Below are positions 48,796 through 57,877 of a stretch of DNA of 64,000 bases, piece by piece. The stretch is from Roseovarius faecimaris (GTDB lineage: Bacteria; Pseudomonadota; Alphaproteobacteria; Rhodobacterales; Rhodobacteraceae). The stretch lies in NCBI RefSeq assembly GCF_009762325.1, contig NZ_CP034348.1, positions 2,982,501 through 3,046,500 of the forward strand, in the 5' to 3' direction. How positions within the stretch are numbered: the first letter of the stretch is position 1; the number at the start of each line of letters is the position of its first letter. A program made the position numbers and the translations under genes. Below the pieces are notes generated by a model. It had not been told where the DNA came from. It saw only the letters and a list, made by a program, of their open reading frames with translations, and searched no databases.

Positions 48796-49692
48796 TCAGA
48801 CGATCCGATGTCCTGCGGCGCCCAACTGTCGCGCCAGCTCGGCGATATGCGCGGGGCCGACTTCACAGCAGCCGCCGACGATCGTCGCGCCCTGCTCCAC
48901 CCAGCCCATGGCAAAGCTTGCATAAGCCTCCGGCCCCAGATCGGTGCGCTGCTCCAGCGCGTCCACCGTGGGCCGGTCCACCAGAAAACCCTCGCTGATC
49001 CGGGTGAAGCCGTTGGCATAGGCCCCGAACGGCCTGCCAAAACCCTTGATGATATCGAGGGCCGCCGCCACCGCCTCGGGGCGCGAACAGTTGACCAGCA
49101 CCGCATCCGGCTGATGCTGCGCCACCAGCGGCGCCAGATCGCCCACCGGCTCGCCCGAGCGCAGCTTCGTTCCGTCATCGTCATTGACGGTCACCGACAG
49201 CCACACCGGCACGCCCTGCCCCATCGCCGCGCGCAGCGCGCCATCGGCCTGATCGACCGAGGACATCGTCTCGATCAGAAACAGGTCCACATGATCCTTC
49301 ATCAGGCTCACCGGCTCGGCATAGCGCTCGGCGGCCTCGGCGGCAGGCGGGCAGATATCCGGGCGATAAGACGCCATCAGCGGCCCGAGAGAGCCCGCAA
49401 CGCGCCCACCGCCCGAAGCCGACCGCGCCCGACGTGCCGCCATCACCGCCGTCTCGGTCAGTTGCTCAAGCAGCTCACCCATGCCCGCGGGCGTCAGCCG
49501 GTCGCGCAACACCGCATAGGTGTTGGTCGTGGCAATCGTGGCCCCGGCCTTGAAGTAATCCAGATGCACCTCGCCCACGAGCTTGGGATGCTCGATCATC
49601 ACCGAGGTGGACCAGAGCGGCGTCGCCCGGTCGCCCGAGCGTTTGACCAGCTCCTGTCCGATTGAGCCGTCAAGCAATGTGATATCAGTCAT
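48796..49692 (-). CDS. homocysteine S-methyltransferase family protein (BHMT-like)
   Basis: The 298-aa barrel protein begins with LLDGSIGQELVKRSGD, the family N-terminal motif. It contains the zinc ligands in AVLVNCSRPEA and IVGGCCEVGPAHI. In this operon, with two DMGDH-like enzymes, a betaine- or similar methyl donor for methionine synthesis is the likely role; the donor is inferred. Its ATG overlaps the stop of the alcohol dehydrogenase-like gene by four bases. Confidence 0.85.
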   Translation of the reverse strand: MTDITLLDGSIGQELVKRSGDRATPLWSTSVMIEHPKLVGEVHLDYFKAGATIATTNTYAVLRDRLTPAGMGELLEQLTETAVMAARRARSASGGGRVAGSLGPLMASYRPDICPPAAEAAERYAEPVSLMKDHVDLFLIETMSSVDQADGALRAAMGQGVPVWLSVTVNDDDGTKLRSGEPVGDLAPLVAQHQPDAVLVNCSRPEAVAAALDIIKGFGRPFGAYANGFTRISEGFLVDRPTVDALEQRTDLGPEAYASFAMGWVEQGATIVGGCCEVGPAHIAELARQLGAAGHRIV

Positions 49693-50759
49693 CTGTCCTC
49701 CTCCCAGGGCAGCAGCACCAGCTTGCCCGGATAGCGTTTGGTCTGAAAATCCGCCTGCGCCTCGGCAATCTGCGCCAGAGGGTAGGTCTTTGAAATCAGC
49801 GGGCGCACCTGCCCGGCATTCACCTGTGCGACCAGCCGGGCAAATACCTCGCGCGACTGAAAGGTGCAGCCGTGGATCGTGATGTCACGCAGATAGATGC
49901 GCCGCAGATCGGCGGTGACGATCGGCCCGGCAATCGCCCCGGCGGTGGCATAATGCCCGCCCGGTTTCAGCGCGTCGATCAGCGCGGCAAACGCATCGCC
50001 CGCCACAAGGTCGATCACATGGCTGAACCGGTCCTGCGGCAAGGCATCGTCGCGCCCGATGGCCGCCCCGGCCCCCGCCGCCAGCACCGCCTCCGCTTTC
50101 GCGGGTGAACTGACCCCGGTCACCCGCGCGCCCATCGCCGCCGCCAGCTGCACCGCGGCAAGACCCACGCCGCCCGACGCGCCGGTGATCAAAACCTCGC
50201 TGCCCTCGCCCACGCCAGCCCGGTCCAGCAGACCCGCAGCCGTCCCGAACGCGCAGGGGATCGCCGCCAGCTCCACATCCGTCAGCGGCGCATCGCTCAC
50301 ATCATAAAGATCCGCCGCAGGCACCACGCAATATTGCGCGAAAGCCCCGTCATACTCCGACCCGATCGCCTCAAATCCAACCGGGTTTTCCTCTGTCGGG
50401 CGCGGCTGGTTGATCGGGCAGATCATGCGCGCCCCGGGATCAGGACCATCCACGCCCTCCCCCAGTGCCACCACCTCACCGCACAGATCGCCCCCCTGGA
50501 TCAGCGGAAACCGCAGCGCCCCGCCCCAGCCACCGGCCTCAACCTCCTGGTCGGTCTCCTCCGTGGCTCCGGTCATCTCCGCGGCATACCAGCCGATACG
50601 CGTGTTGATGTCGGTGTTATTCACACCCGCCGCCAGCACCCTGACCAGAACCTGCCCCGGACCGGGAGGCGGCACAGGGATATCCTGCCGCCACTCCAGC
50701 GCCTCCGGCCCGCCGTGGCGGGTCAGATAAACGCCGGACATGGTGGCAGGCAGGCTCAC
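49689..50759 (-). CDS. zinc-free alcohol dehydrogenase / quinone reductase family
   Basis: The 356-aa medium-chain reductase has VLVRVLAAGVNNTDINTRIGWY, GGDLCGEVVALGEGVDGPDPG and the NADPH motif ITGASGGVGLAAVQLAAAMGARV. It lacks the full set of structural zinc Cys. An acidic insert (ATEETDQEVEAGGW) near residue 65 is unusual. It overlaps both neighbours (50756-50759 and 49689-49692), so it is an integral part of the demethylation operon. Its substrate is unknown. Confidence 0.82.
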   Translation of the reverse strand: MSLPATMSGVYLTRHGGPEALEWRQDIPVPPPGPGQVLVRVLAAGVNNTDINTRIGWYAAEMTGATEETDQEVEAGGWGGALRFPLIQGGDLCGEVVALGEGVDGPDPGARMICPINQPRPTEENPVGFEAIGSEYDGAFAQYCVVPAADLYDVSDAPLTDVELAAIPCAFGTAAGLLDRAGVGEGSEVLITGASGGVGLAAVQLAAAMGARVTGVSSPAKAEAVLAAGAGAAIGRDDALPQDRFSHVIDLVAGDAFAALIDALKPGGHYATAGAIAGPIVTADLRRIYLRDITIHGCTFQSREVFARLVAQVNAGQVRPLISKTYPLAQIAEAQADFQTKRYPGKLVLLPWEEDR

Positions 50760-53203
50760 GCCCGCAGCCTTTCATTGTCGGGGTCCCACATCGGCGCATC
50801 AGGCTGAGCAACTGCCTTGCACCGCTGGCCATAGATTTCCACCTCCAGCTCGGTCCCGGGGCTGGCCAGATCGGCCCGCACCATGCCCAGCGCGATAGAG
50901 GCGCCCACGCGGTAGCCCCAGGCGCCCGATGTGGTCTCGCCTACAACCTCGCCATTATGCCAGATCGTCGACATATAGGGCGCATCGGCATCGCCTGCCT
51001 CCACCTTCAGCGTGACAAAGCCCTTCTTGCGGCCCTGCTGCTTCTCGGCCAGCAACGCGGGTTTTCCGGTGAACTCCTGCGGCTTGTCGAACCGGATGAA
51101 CCGGTCAAGACCCGCCTCCAGCATCGAATAATCGGTGCTGAGATCGCCCTTCCAGGCGCGATAGCCCTTCTCGATCCGTAAGCTGTTGAGCGCATACATG
51201 CCAAAGGGCTTCGCCCCGGCGGCAATGATCGCGTCATAGATGGCGGGCATGTCCTCATTGGCGGCATGCACCTCCCAGCCCAGCTCACCGGTAAAGCTCA
51301 CCCGGATCAGAAACGCCTTGCGCCCAGCCACCGTGCAATGCTGATGCGTCAGCCACCCCATGCTCAGATCGGCATCGGTCAGCGGGCCCAGCACCTCGCG
51401 GCTTGTCGGCCCGGCCAGCAAAAGCGCATCGCGCTCCGTCGTGGTCTCGTTCACGCTCAGCCCCTCGGGTAGATTGCGCCGGATCAGCTCGCCGTCATGC
51501 CACTGCGCCGTGGCGGCGGTGATCAGCACGAAACTGTCCTCGTCGAGCCGGATACAGGAAAACTCGGTCAGCACCCGGCCCCGCGCATCGGCCACGTAAA
51601 CAAGGTTCATCCGCCCGATCTTGGGCAGGCCCCCGGTCACGAAGCCGCGCAGCCACTCATCGGCCCCCTCTCCGGTGATCCAGAACCGCGAGAAGCCGGG
51701 CAGATCGAGCACGCCGCAGGCATCGCGCACCGCCTCGCATTCCTCTTTGATGCGCTGCTCCCACGGCCCTGACCGGCCCCAGGTATGCGTCGCCTCCAGC
51801 GAGGTGTCGTCGCCCGGTTGCGCAAACCAGTTGGCCCGCTCCCAGCCGTTATAAGCGCCCATCACGCCGCCCAGCTCTTTCACGCGGTCGTGCACCGGGC
51901 TCAGCTTCTGGTCGCGCCCGGCGGGCCATTCGTGCCAGGGGAAATGCATGGCATATTCGTTGCCATAGACCTCCATGCCCTTGGCGACACAATAGGCATG
52001 ATCGGTGTAATCGGTGTAGCGGCGCGGATCGACCGCCCACATATCCCATTCGGTCGCGCCATCGACAATCCATTCGGCCAGCACCTTGCCGGCCCCGCCG
52101 CCCTGCGCGATCCCGAAGGTGAAGACACAGTTTTCAAACGCGTTTTCCACCCCCGGCATCGGCCCGATCAAAGGCAGCCCGTCCGGCGCATAGGGAATGG
52201 GGCCGTTGATGATCCGGCTCACCCCCGCCTCGCCCGAGACCGGCACGCGTTCCATCGCGTCGGCCACGATATCTGCAATCCGGTCAAGGTCATCCGACCA
52301 CAGCTGGAAACTGAAATCGTCCGGAATGGCATCGCCCGACTCGGCCCATTCGGCCTTACAGTTGGGCTCATAGGGGCCAATGTTGATCCCGTTCTTCTCC
52401 TGCCGCAGGTAATAGGACACATCCACATCGCGCAGAAGCGGCAGCTTGCGGCCGTTTTCCTTCGACCAGGCTTCCAGCTCGGGGATCTGCTCGGTCAGCA
52501 GGTACTGATGGCTCATCACCATCATCGGCACGGTGCGCCCGCCATAGGGCTTGAACCACTCGCCCACGCGCTGCGCGTAATAGCCCGCGGCGTTGACCAC
52601 GTACTGACAGTCGATATCGCCTTTCTCCGTATGCACCGTCCAGCTTTTGTCAGCCTTCTGGGTCACACCCGTCGCGGGGCAGAAGCGGATGATCTTGGCC
52701 CCCATATCCCGCGCGCCCTTGGCCAGCGCCTGCGTGACCTGCGCCGGGTCGATATCGCCATCGGTCGGATCATAGAGCACGCCTTCCAGGTCATGCGTCT
52801 CAAGGAACGGATACATCTCCTTGGCCTCGTCCGGCGTCAGCATCTTCATGTCGATGCCCTGATAACGGCCCATCGAACAGGCGCGCTCGAACTCCTGCAC
52901 CCGCTCTTTCGAATGCGCCAGCCGCAGCGACCCGGTCTGGTGGTAGTTCATCGGATAATCCACCTCCTCGCCCAGACGCGCATAAAGCTCCGTCGAATAT
53001 CGCTGCATGTTCATGATCGCCCAGGAGGTCGAGAAGGTCGGCACATTGCCCGCCGCATGCCAGGTGGACCCGGCCGTCAGCTCGTTCTTCTCCAGCAGAA
53101 CGCAATCGCTCCACCCCTTCTTGGCCAGATGATAGAGCGTCGAGGCCCCCACAACCCCGCCCCCGATGATCACCACCTTCGCTGTGCTTGGCAGATCAGC
53201 CAT
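50756..53203 (-). CDS. dimethylglycine/sarcosine dehydrogenase-like flavoprotein (FAD + GcvT)
   Basis: The 815-aa protein has the FAD motif KVVIIGGGVVGASTLYHLAKKGW and His49 in STWHAAGNVPTFS, typical of covalent-FAD DMGDH-type enzymes. The C-terminal GcvT-fold half includes SFTGELGWEVHAANEDMPAIY and LNSLRIEKGYRAWKGDLSTDY. The Tyr-rich active-site stretch YDPTDGDIDPAQVTQALAKGAR matches dimethylglycine dehydrogenase-like members. It oxidises an N-methyl group and transfers the carbon to THF or releases formaldehyde. The second copy at 46275 suggests two successive substrates, for example dimethylglycine then sarcosine. Confidence 0.87.
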   Translation of the reverse strand: MADLPSTAKVVIIGGGVVGASTLYHLAKKGWSDCVLLEKNELTAGSTWHAAGNVPTFSTSWAIMNMQRYSTELYARLGEEVDYPMNYHQTGSLRLAHSKERVQEFERACSMGRYQGIDMKMLTPDEAKEMYPFLETHDLEGVLYDPTDGDIDPAQVTQALAKGARDMGAKIIRFCPATGVTQKADKSWTVHTEKGDIDCQYVVNAAGYYAQRVGEWFKPYGGRTVPMMVMSHQYLLTEQIPELEAWSKENGRKLPLLRDVDVSYYLRQEKNGINIGPYEPNCKAEWAESGDAIPDDFSFQLWSDDLDRIADIVADAMERVPVSGEAGVSRIINGPIPYAPDGLPLIGPMPGVENAFENCVFTFGIAQGGGAGKVLAEWIVDGATEWDMWAVDPRRYTDYTDHAYCVAKGMEVYGNEYAMHFPWHEWPAGRDQKLSPVHDRVKELGGVMGAYNGWERANWFAQPGDDTSLEATHTWGRSGPWEQRIKEECEAVRDACGVLDLPGFSRFWITGEGADEWLRGFVTGGLPKIGRMNLVYVADARGRVLTEFSCIRLDEDSFVLITAATAQWHDGELIRRNLPEGLSVNETTTERDALLLAGPTSREVLGPLTDADLSMGWLTHQHCTVAGRKAFLIRVSFTGELGWEVHAANEDMPAIYDAIIAAGAKPFGMYALNSLRIEKGYRAWKGDLSTDYSMLEAGLDRFIRFDKPQEFTGKPALLAEKQQGRKKGFVTLKVEAGDADAPYMSTIWHNGEVVGETTSGAWGYRVGASIALGMVRADLASPGTELEVEIYGQRCKAVAQPDAPMWDPDNERLRA

Positions 53204-53245
53204 TTGTCATACTCCCTTCCTGGCCCGCTCCGGGGCCGTGATGTT

Positions 53246-53869
53246 TCAATCCCAGATAAGGCGCGCTGCAAGCCCGCCAAACATGATCGCCGAAACCCGG
53301 CTCAACAGGCGCGCGCGCGCCCGCAAAATCTGTGCGAAAAGCCCCGCCGCCGCCCCGAGGCAAAGCGCAAAGGCAAACCCCACGATCAGGAAAATCGCCC
53401 CCAGAACAACGATTTGCACCCAAAGCGGGCCAATGGCGGGGTCTGTGAATTGCGGAATGAACGCAAAGATGAACAGCCCCGTCTTGGGGTTCGCCACATT
53501 GGTCAGAAACCCCCGCCGCACCGCCCGCCAGGCGCTGCCCGCCGCACGGCCCTCACCCAGTTCCCCGGCACTGCGCCAGGCCTGCACCGCCAGCCAGATA
53601 AGATACGCCGCCCCCGCATAGCGAATGGCATCATAGGTCCAGGGCGACGCCATGATCAGCGCCGACAAGCCCGCCGCCGCCAGCGCGATATGCAGCACGA
53701 TGCCAAGGTTCACCCCCACCGCCGCCGCCATGCCCACGCGCGGCCCGCCGCCAATTCCGCTGGCCGAGATAAAGACGAAATCCGCCCCCGGCGTCAGGTT
53801 CAGCAGCAGCCCGGCCATCACGAATGTGGCCAGCAAGCCCGGATCAAACCCTGTCAGAACCTCCCACAT
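53246..53869 (-). CDS. LysE/RhtB family exporter
   Basis: The 207-aa protein has six hydrophobic helices. It carries the family motifs LLLNLTPGADFVFI (N-terminal LxPGPx type) and RRGFLTNVANPKTGLFIFAFIPQF (NxxNPKxxLF). LysE-family proteins export amino acids or related small metabolites. It lies 42 bases before the DMGDH-like gene in the operon and could vent glycine or another amine product; that is inference. Confidence 0.88.
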   Translation of the reverse strand: MWEVLTGFDPGLLATFVMAGLLLNLTPGADFVFISASGIGGGPRVGMAAAVGVNLGIVLHIALAAAGLSALIMASPWTYDAIRYAGAAYLIWLAVQAWRSAGELGEGRAAGSAWRAVRRGFLTNVANPKTGLFIFAFIPQFTDPAIGPLWVQIVVLGAIFLIVGFAFALCLGAAAGLFAQILRARARLLSRVSAIMFGGLAARLIWD

Positions 53870-53875
53870 GCCCGC

Positions 53876-54247
53876 TCAATCCTTCTGCGGCAGCCCGTCG
53901 GCGATATCGTAATAATCGCCCTTGTCCGCCACAAAGATATGCTTCTCCAGACGCAGCCCGGTCGGCCCGTCCACCGCGCCCAACGCAATGCTGATCATGT
54001 CCTCGTCATGCGCGTGCCAGAACAGGAATGACCCGCAAGCCGGGCAAAACCCGCGCTCCGCCGCCGGGCTGGCCGCATACCATTTCATTGTTCCCAGAAT
54101 ACTCAATTCCGCCTTCGGCACCTGCGCCGACGACCAGACATGACCGGATTGCTTGCGGCATTGCGAACAATGGCACACCGACGCGCCGCGCGGCGTGGCC
54201 GCCGTTTCAAAGCGCACACCGCCACATAAACAGCTTCCCCTGATCAT
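53876..54247 (-). CDS. GFA/CENP-V domain protein, copy 1
   Basis: The 123-aa protein has the zinc-binding pattern of glutathione-dependent formaldehyde-activating-enzyme-like proteins: GSCLCGGVRF, CHCSQCRKQSG and FCPACGSFLFW. Its end, FVADKGDYYDIADGLPQ, recurs nearly word for word in the two neighbouring genes. The family binds zinc; an enzymatic role in formaldehyde-glutathione adduct formation is debated. It overlaps the upstream copy by four bases. Confidence 0.87.
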   Translation of the reverse strand: MIRGSCLCGGVRFETAATPRGASVCHCSQCRKQSGHVWSSAQVPKAELSILGTMKWYAASPAAERGFCPACGSFLFWHAHDEDMISIALGAVDGPTGLRLEKHIFVADKGDYYDIADGLPQKD

Positions 54248-54627
54248 GGCATCGCCTCCTCATATTGCGGCAGCCCATCGGCAATCTCATAGTAATCGCC
54301 CTTGAACGCGGTCCAGATATGCCCCTCCAGCCGCACCCCCGTCGGCCCGTCAATCGCGCCCAGGGCAAATTCGATCGACGGCTCGTCATGCCCCCGCCAG
54401 AACAGGAAAGACCCGCAGGTCGGGCAAAATCCGCGCTCGCCCACCGGGCTGGCCGCGTACCAACTGACCGCGCCTTTGATCTCCATCCTGTCCTTGGGCA
54501 CACTGGCCAGCGCCCAGACATGACCCGATTGTTTCCGGCACTGCCCGCAATGACAGGCCACCGCCCCCTCCGGCGTGGCATCAACGCGGAATGTCACCGC
54601 CCCGCAAAGACAGGATCCCTCAAGCAT
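54244..54627 (-). CDS. GFA/CENP-V domain protein, copy 2
   Basis: The 127-aa paralogue keeps GSCLCGAVTF, CHCGQCRKQSG, FCPTCGSFLFW and KGDYYEIADGLPQYEE. The start at 54627 is chosen for GGAGGGGAAG upstream and the family-like MLEGSCLC beginning. It overlaps copies 1 and 3, so all three should be co-translated. Confidence 0.87.
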   Translation of the reverse strand: MLEGSCLCGAVTFRVDATPEGAVACHCGQCRKQSGHVWALASVPKDRMEIKGAVSWYAASPVGERGFCPTCGSFLFWRGHDEPSIEFALGAIDGPTGVRLEGHIWTAFKGDYYEIADGLPQYEEAMP

Positions 54628-55021
54628 CTTCCCCTCCGCTGAACCGCTCATGCTGCGGCAGACCATCCGCAATCTCGTAATAATCGCCCTTGTCCGCGAC
54701 AAAGACATGGCTCGTCATCTTCAGCCCCGTCGGCTGTTCCAGCCCCCCCACGCCTACGGCAATGCGCGGCGCGTTGTCGGGCTTCCAGAACAGGGTCGCG
54801 CCACACTCCCGGCAAAACCCGCGCTGCACCGTATCGGACGCACGATACCAGGCCAGCCCGTCCTGGTGCGTCATCTCCAGCGCCTCATCCGGCACCGAGG
54901 TCGCCGCCCAGAAATGCCCGGTCTGCTTGCGGCACTGCCCGCAATGACAGCCCAGCACATCGCGCAACGGCCCCCTCAGGGTGAAGCTTACCGCACCGCA
55001 AAGGCAGGACCCGGTCACCAT
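54620..55021 (-). CDS. GFA/CENP-V domain protein, copy 3
   Basis: The 133-aa paralogue has GSCLCGAVSF, CHCGQCRKQTG, FCRECGATLFW and KGDYYEIADGLPQHER. It is slightly more diverged than the other two (ATLFWKPDNAP). The ATG at 55021 is favoured over 55036 by the family start. It follows the XRE-cupin gene by 11 bases. Confidence 0.87.
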   Translation of the reverse strand: MVTGSCLCGAVSFTLRGPLRDVLGCHCGQCRKQTGHFWAATSVPDEALEMTHQDGLAWYRASDTVQRGFCRECGATLFWKPDNAPRIAVGVGGLEQPTGLKMTSHVFVADKGDYYEIADGLPQHERFSGGEDA

Positions 55022-55032
55022 CGCGCGCCTCC

Positions 55033-55605
55033 TCAATAGACCGGCGGGGCGATCACCCAGATCACCACCGCAGGCACATCATACGGATTGGACCAGGCAT
55101 GAACCTCGCCGCGAATGCGGAAACTGTCGCCCTGACCCACGGTAAAGCCGCGCCCCCCGATCGTCAGGTCAAGCTGTCCCGACAGCACATAGCCCAGCTC
55201 CTGCGTCGGGCGCTGTTGCGGCGTGGCCAGCCGCGCGCCGGGCCGGAAGGTTGAATGGATCACCTCGAAATCATCCGTAAGATCGGGCGACAGCAACTCC
55301 TCGATCAGCCCCTCCTCGCCCGAGCCGATGCGCCGCCGCGCACCCGCGCGCACGACATAGCCCTGCTCCTCGGCCGGGGCGCTGTCATGACCGAACAGAA
55401 GCGACATCGGCACGCCCAACGCCTGCGCGATCTGGCGCAGATCCGACACCGACGGCTCAGACATGTCGCGCTCCACCTGGCTCAGCCAGCCCACGGATCG
55501 GCCCAACTGCTCGGACAGCCCCGACAGGGTCAGGCCGCGCGACTTGCGCAGCGCGCGCAGGTCAGCGCCCAGCGTATGCGGCTTGTCAGGATCGAACTGA
55601 TGCAT
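55033..55605 (-). CDS. XRE-cupin transcriptional regulator
   Basis: The 190-aa protein has an N-terminal XRE helix-turn-helix (LRALRKSRGLTLSGLSEQLGRSVGWLSQVER, about 15-45) and a C-terminal cupin (about 115-185, QELGYVLSGQLDLTIGGRGF, GDSFRIRGEVHAWSNP). Regulators of this class sense small metabolites through the cupin and often control an adjacent operon. Here it is the first gene of the methylamine/one-carbon operon. The start at 55605 follows a candidate operator palindrome at 55622-55648; the upstream open frame would run through it and is rejected. Confidence 0.9.
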   Translation of the reverse strand: MHQFDPDKPHTLGADLRALRKSRGLTLSGLSEQLGRSVGWLSQVERDMSEPSVSDLRQIAQALGVPMSLLFGHDSAPAEEQGYVVRAGARRRIGSGEEGLIEELLSPDLTDDFEVIHSTFRPGARLATPQQRPTQELGYVLSGQLDLTIGGRGFTVGQGDSFRIRGEVHAWSNPYDVPAVVIWVIAPPVY

Positions 55606-55621
55606 GGCCTTGGGGAATACC

Positions 55622-55648
55622 CGTGAAAATTTCCGCGATAATTTCACG
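55622..55648. promoter_or_regulatory. candidate operator of the XRE-cupin operon
   Basis: The inverted repeat CGTGAAAATT ... AATTTCACG (arms at 55622-55631 and 55640-55648, one base offset) lies 17 bases before the regulator start. A half-site-like TGTGAAAA occurs at 55661-55668. The location fits an autoregulatory operator. Confidence 0.6.
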
Positions 55649-55772
55649 CTGCGCCGATTCTGTGAAAAAAGCAAACGAATTTTCATGACGCGAAGTCAAC
55701 GAAAGCCTTAGTAGACAGGCACTCCCATTTATGGGATGATTATGGTTGAAGTGCTTTTCTGGTTTTCTTGAT

Positions 55773-56081
55773 ATGATTGCGTTTCTCGGATTTGTTTTTG
55801 CTTATTTTTGCGTGGTCAATGCGGCCACCTGGGTCCTCTTCCGGTTTGACAAACATCGCGCCCGGAACGGGGGGCGCCGGGTGCAGGAGCGCCATCTGCT
55901 GACCCTCGTGGCCCTGGGGGGCTCGCCCGCCGCCGAGCTGGCCCGCCGCCGCTTCCGCCACAAGACCCAGAAACAGCCCTTCGCCCGGCAGATGGGCCGG
56001 ATCATCCGGATTCAAAAGGATGTATCGCTGCCTGCGTTGATGCTTATTGCAGTTGCGCTTTGGCAAATATCCCAGCCATGA
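55773..56081 (+). CDS. DUF1294 family membrane protein
   Basis: The 102-aa protein has two membrane helices, one at each end (MIAFLGFVFAYFCVVNAATW and LPALMLIAVALWQI). Between them lies the DUF1294 core: FDKHRARNGGRRVQERHLLTLVALGGSPAAELARRRFRHKTQKQPF. Function is unknown for the family. The start at 55773 is the ATG that gives the usual length; a TTG at 55746 is possible. Its 3' end overlaps the end of the opposite-strand reductase gene by 38 bases. Confidence 0.85.
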   Translation: MIAFLGFVFAYFCVVNAATWVLFRFDKHRARNGGRRVQERHLLTLVALGGSPAAELARRRFRHKTQKQPFARQMGRIIRIQKDVSLPALMLIAVALWQISQP

Positions 56082-56508
56082 GCGCCTCCAGCCGGGCCGC
56101 ATCTTCCTGCGTAAATGCCGCCGGCTGATCGGAATCGATATCCAGCACCCCCAAAAGCGCGCCCTCCGCGTTGCGCACCGGCAGGACAAGCTCGGACCGG
56201 GTCGACGCCGCACAGGCAATATGATCCGGGAACGCCTCCACATCGTCGACGATCTGCACCTCTCCCGTGCGTGCCGCCGCTCCACAGACGCCGCGCGCAA
56301 ACGGGATGACAAGGCACCCATGCCCGCCCTGATAGGGCCCGATCTTCAGAAGCTCCGGTGCGACGACACGATAAAACCCGGTCCAGTCGAACCGGTCATC
56401 GGCATGATGCAACTCGCACACGACCGTCGCCATCAGCGCGACCGTGTCCGTCTCGCCCTCCGTCAGCGCGGCGAGGGTCTTGCCCAATTCTTCGTAATCC
56501 ACGCGCAT
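56044..56508 (-). CDS. msrC: free methionine-(R)-sulfoxide reductase (GAF domain)
   Basis: The 154-aa protein is a single GAF domain with Cys65, Cys75 and Cys99 (GCLVIPFARGVCG ... HIACAAS). Their spacing of 10 and 24 equals that of Cys84, Cys94 and Cys118 in the E. coli enzyme. It reduces free methionine-R-sulfoxide in the cytoplasm using a thiol system. DWTGFYRV and SELVLPV are also family sequence. It is convergent with the DUF1294 gene. Confidence 0.9.
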   Translation of the reverse strand: MRVDYEELGKTLAALTEGETDTVALMATVVCELHHADDRFDWTGFYRVVAPELLKIGPYQGGHGCLVIPFARGVCGAAARTGEVQIVDDVEAFPDHIACAASTRSELVLPVRNAEGALLGVLDIDSDQPAAFTQEDAARLEALMAGIFAKAQLQ

Positions 56509-56557
56509 CGCGCCTCCCCGGGCCCAAGAAAATTCGTACGAATTTTCTCAAACCGCC

Positions 56558-57730
56558 TCACATCCGTTCAATCGCGATCGCCGTGCCTTCACCGCCGCCG
56601 ATGCAGATCGCCGCGACACCGCGGGTCAGCCCCCGGTTTTCCAGCGCGCTCAGAAGCGTCACCATGATCCGCGCGCCGCTCGCCCCGATCGGATGACCCA
56701 GCGCACAGGCGCCGCCATTCACGTTCACCTTATCCCGCGGCAGGCCCATCTCGCGCATGAAGGCCATCGGCACCACCGCGAAGGCCTCGTTGACCTCCCA
56801 CAGGTCCACATCGTCCTTGCTCCAGCCGATCCGCTCCAGCAGCTTCTGCGCCGCGGGCACCGGCGCCGTGGTGAACCAGCCCGGCGCCTGCGCGTGGCTC
56901 GCATGGCCCAGAATGCGCGCCCGGATATTCATCCCCCGCGCTTCGGCCACATCGCGCGCCGCCAGCACCAGCGCCGCCGCCCCGTCCGAGATGGACGACG
57001 CATTCGCCGCCGTCACTGTCCCGCCCTCGCGGAAGGCCGGGCGCAGCTGTGGGATCTTCTCGGGCTTGGCCTTGCCGGGCTGCTCATCGCGGTCGATCAC
57101 CACCTCGCCCCTGCGGGACTTCAGCGTCACCGGCACGATCTCACCGTCGAAGGCACCCGTCGCCTGCGCCTCGAGCGCGCTGGTCAGCGACCGGATGGCA
57201 TAGTCATCCTGCTCTTCGCGGGTAAACTGGTAATGCTCGGCGCAATCCTCGGCAAAGGTGCCCATCAGCCGGCCCTTGTCATAGGCATCCTCCAGCCCGT
57301 CGAGGAACATGTGATCCTTGACCTCCGCATGCCCGATCCGTGCCCCGCCGCGCATCTTGGGCAAGAGGTAAGGCGCGTTCGACATGCTCTCCATCCCGCC
57401 CGCGATCATCGTATCGGTCTGGCCCAGGGCGATCTGGTCAAACCCCATCATCGCCGCCTTCATGCCCGAGCCGCACATCTTGTTGAGCGTCGTCGCAGGC
57501 ACCTCCTCGCCCAGCCCCGCGGCAAAGCCCGCCTGCCGTGCGGGCGCCTGGCCCTGCCCCGCGGGCAGCACACAGCCCATCAGCAGCTCATCCGCAGTCT
57601 CAGAGCGCGCATCGGCCAGCGCCGCCCGGATCGCCGCGCCGCCCAGCACAGCCGCCTCCACACCGTCGAAATCTCCCTGAAATCCCCCCATCGGGGTGCG
57701 TGCCGCCCCCGCGATCACAACCTCTTTCAT
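56558..57730 (-). CDS. acetyl-CoA C-acetyltransferase (thiolase)
   Basis: The 390-aa protein has all thiolase motifs: NKMCGSGMKAAMMG with the nucleophile Cys, MIAGGMESMSNAPYL, WEVNEAFAVVPM, and NVNGGACALGHPIGASGARI with the catalytic His. The CIGGGEGTAIAIE end carries a second Cys in CIGGG. It condenses or cleaves acyl-CoA, so it may serve beta-oxidation or acetoacetyl-CoA formation. The start at 57730 matches the family (MKEVVIAGAARTP); a longer frame to 57766 is not supported. It is 49 bases upstream of the reductase gene. Confidence 0.93.
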   Translation of the reverse strand: MKEVVIAGAARTPMGGFQGDFDGVEAAVLGGAAIRAALADARSETADELLMGCVLPAGQGQAPARQAGFAAGLGEEVPATTLNKMCGSGMKAAMMGFDQIALGQTDTMIAGGMESMSNAPYLLPKMRGGARIGHAEVKDHMFLDGLEDAYDKGRLMGTFAEDCAEHYQFTREEQDDYAIRSLTSALEAQATGAFDGEIVPVTLKSRRGEVVIDRDEQPGKAKPEKIPQLRPAFREGGTVTAANASSISDGAAALVLAARDVAEARGMNIRARILGHASHAQAPGWFTTAPVPAAQKLLERIGWSKDDVDLWEVNEAFAVVPMAFMREMGLPRDKVNVNGGACALGHPIGASGARIMVTLLSALENRGLTRGVAAICIGGGEGTAIAIERM

Positions 57731-57877
57731 CTCGGCCCTCCCTGAGTCTGCTGTCTTCATAGCCAATTATATGCGCGGCGAAAAACCCCGAATCCGGCCA
57801 TCGGCAACACACCGAAAGGGTTTCGAAAGGAATAGGCGCTAGCCTCGCGCGGAAATCAGACCATCTTGGAGGCGGAT

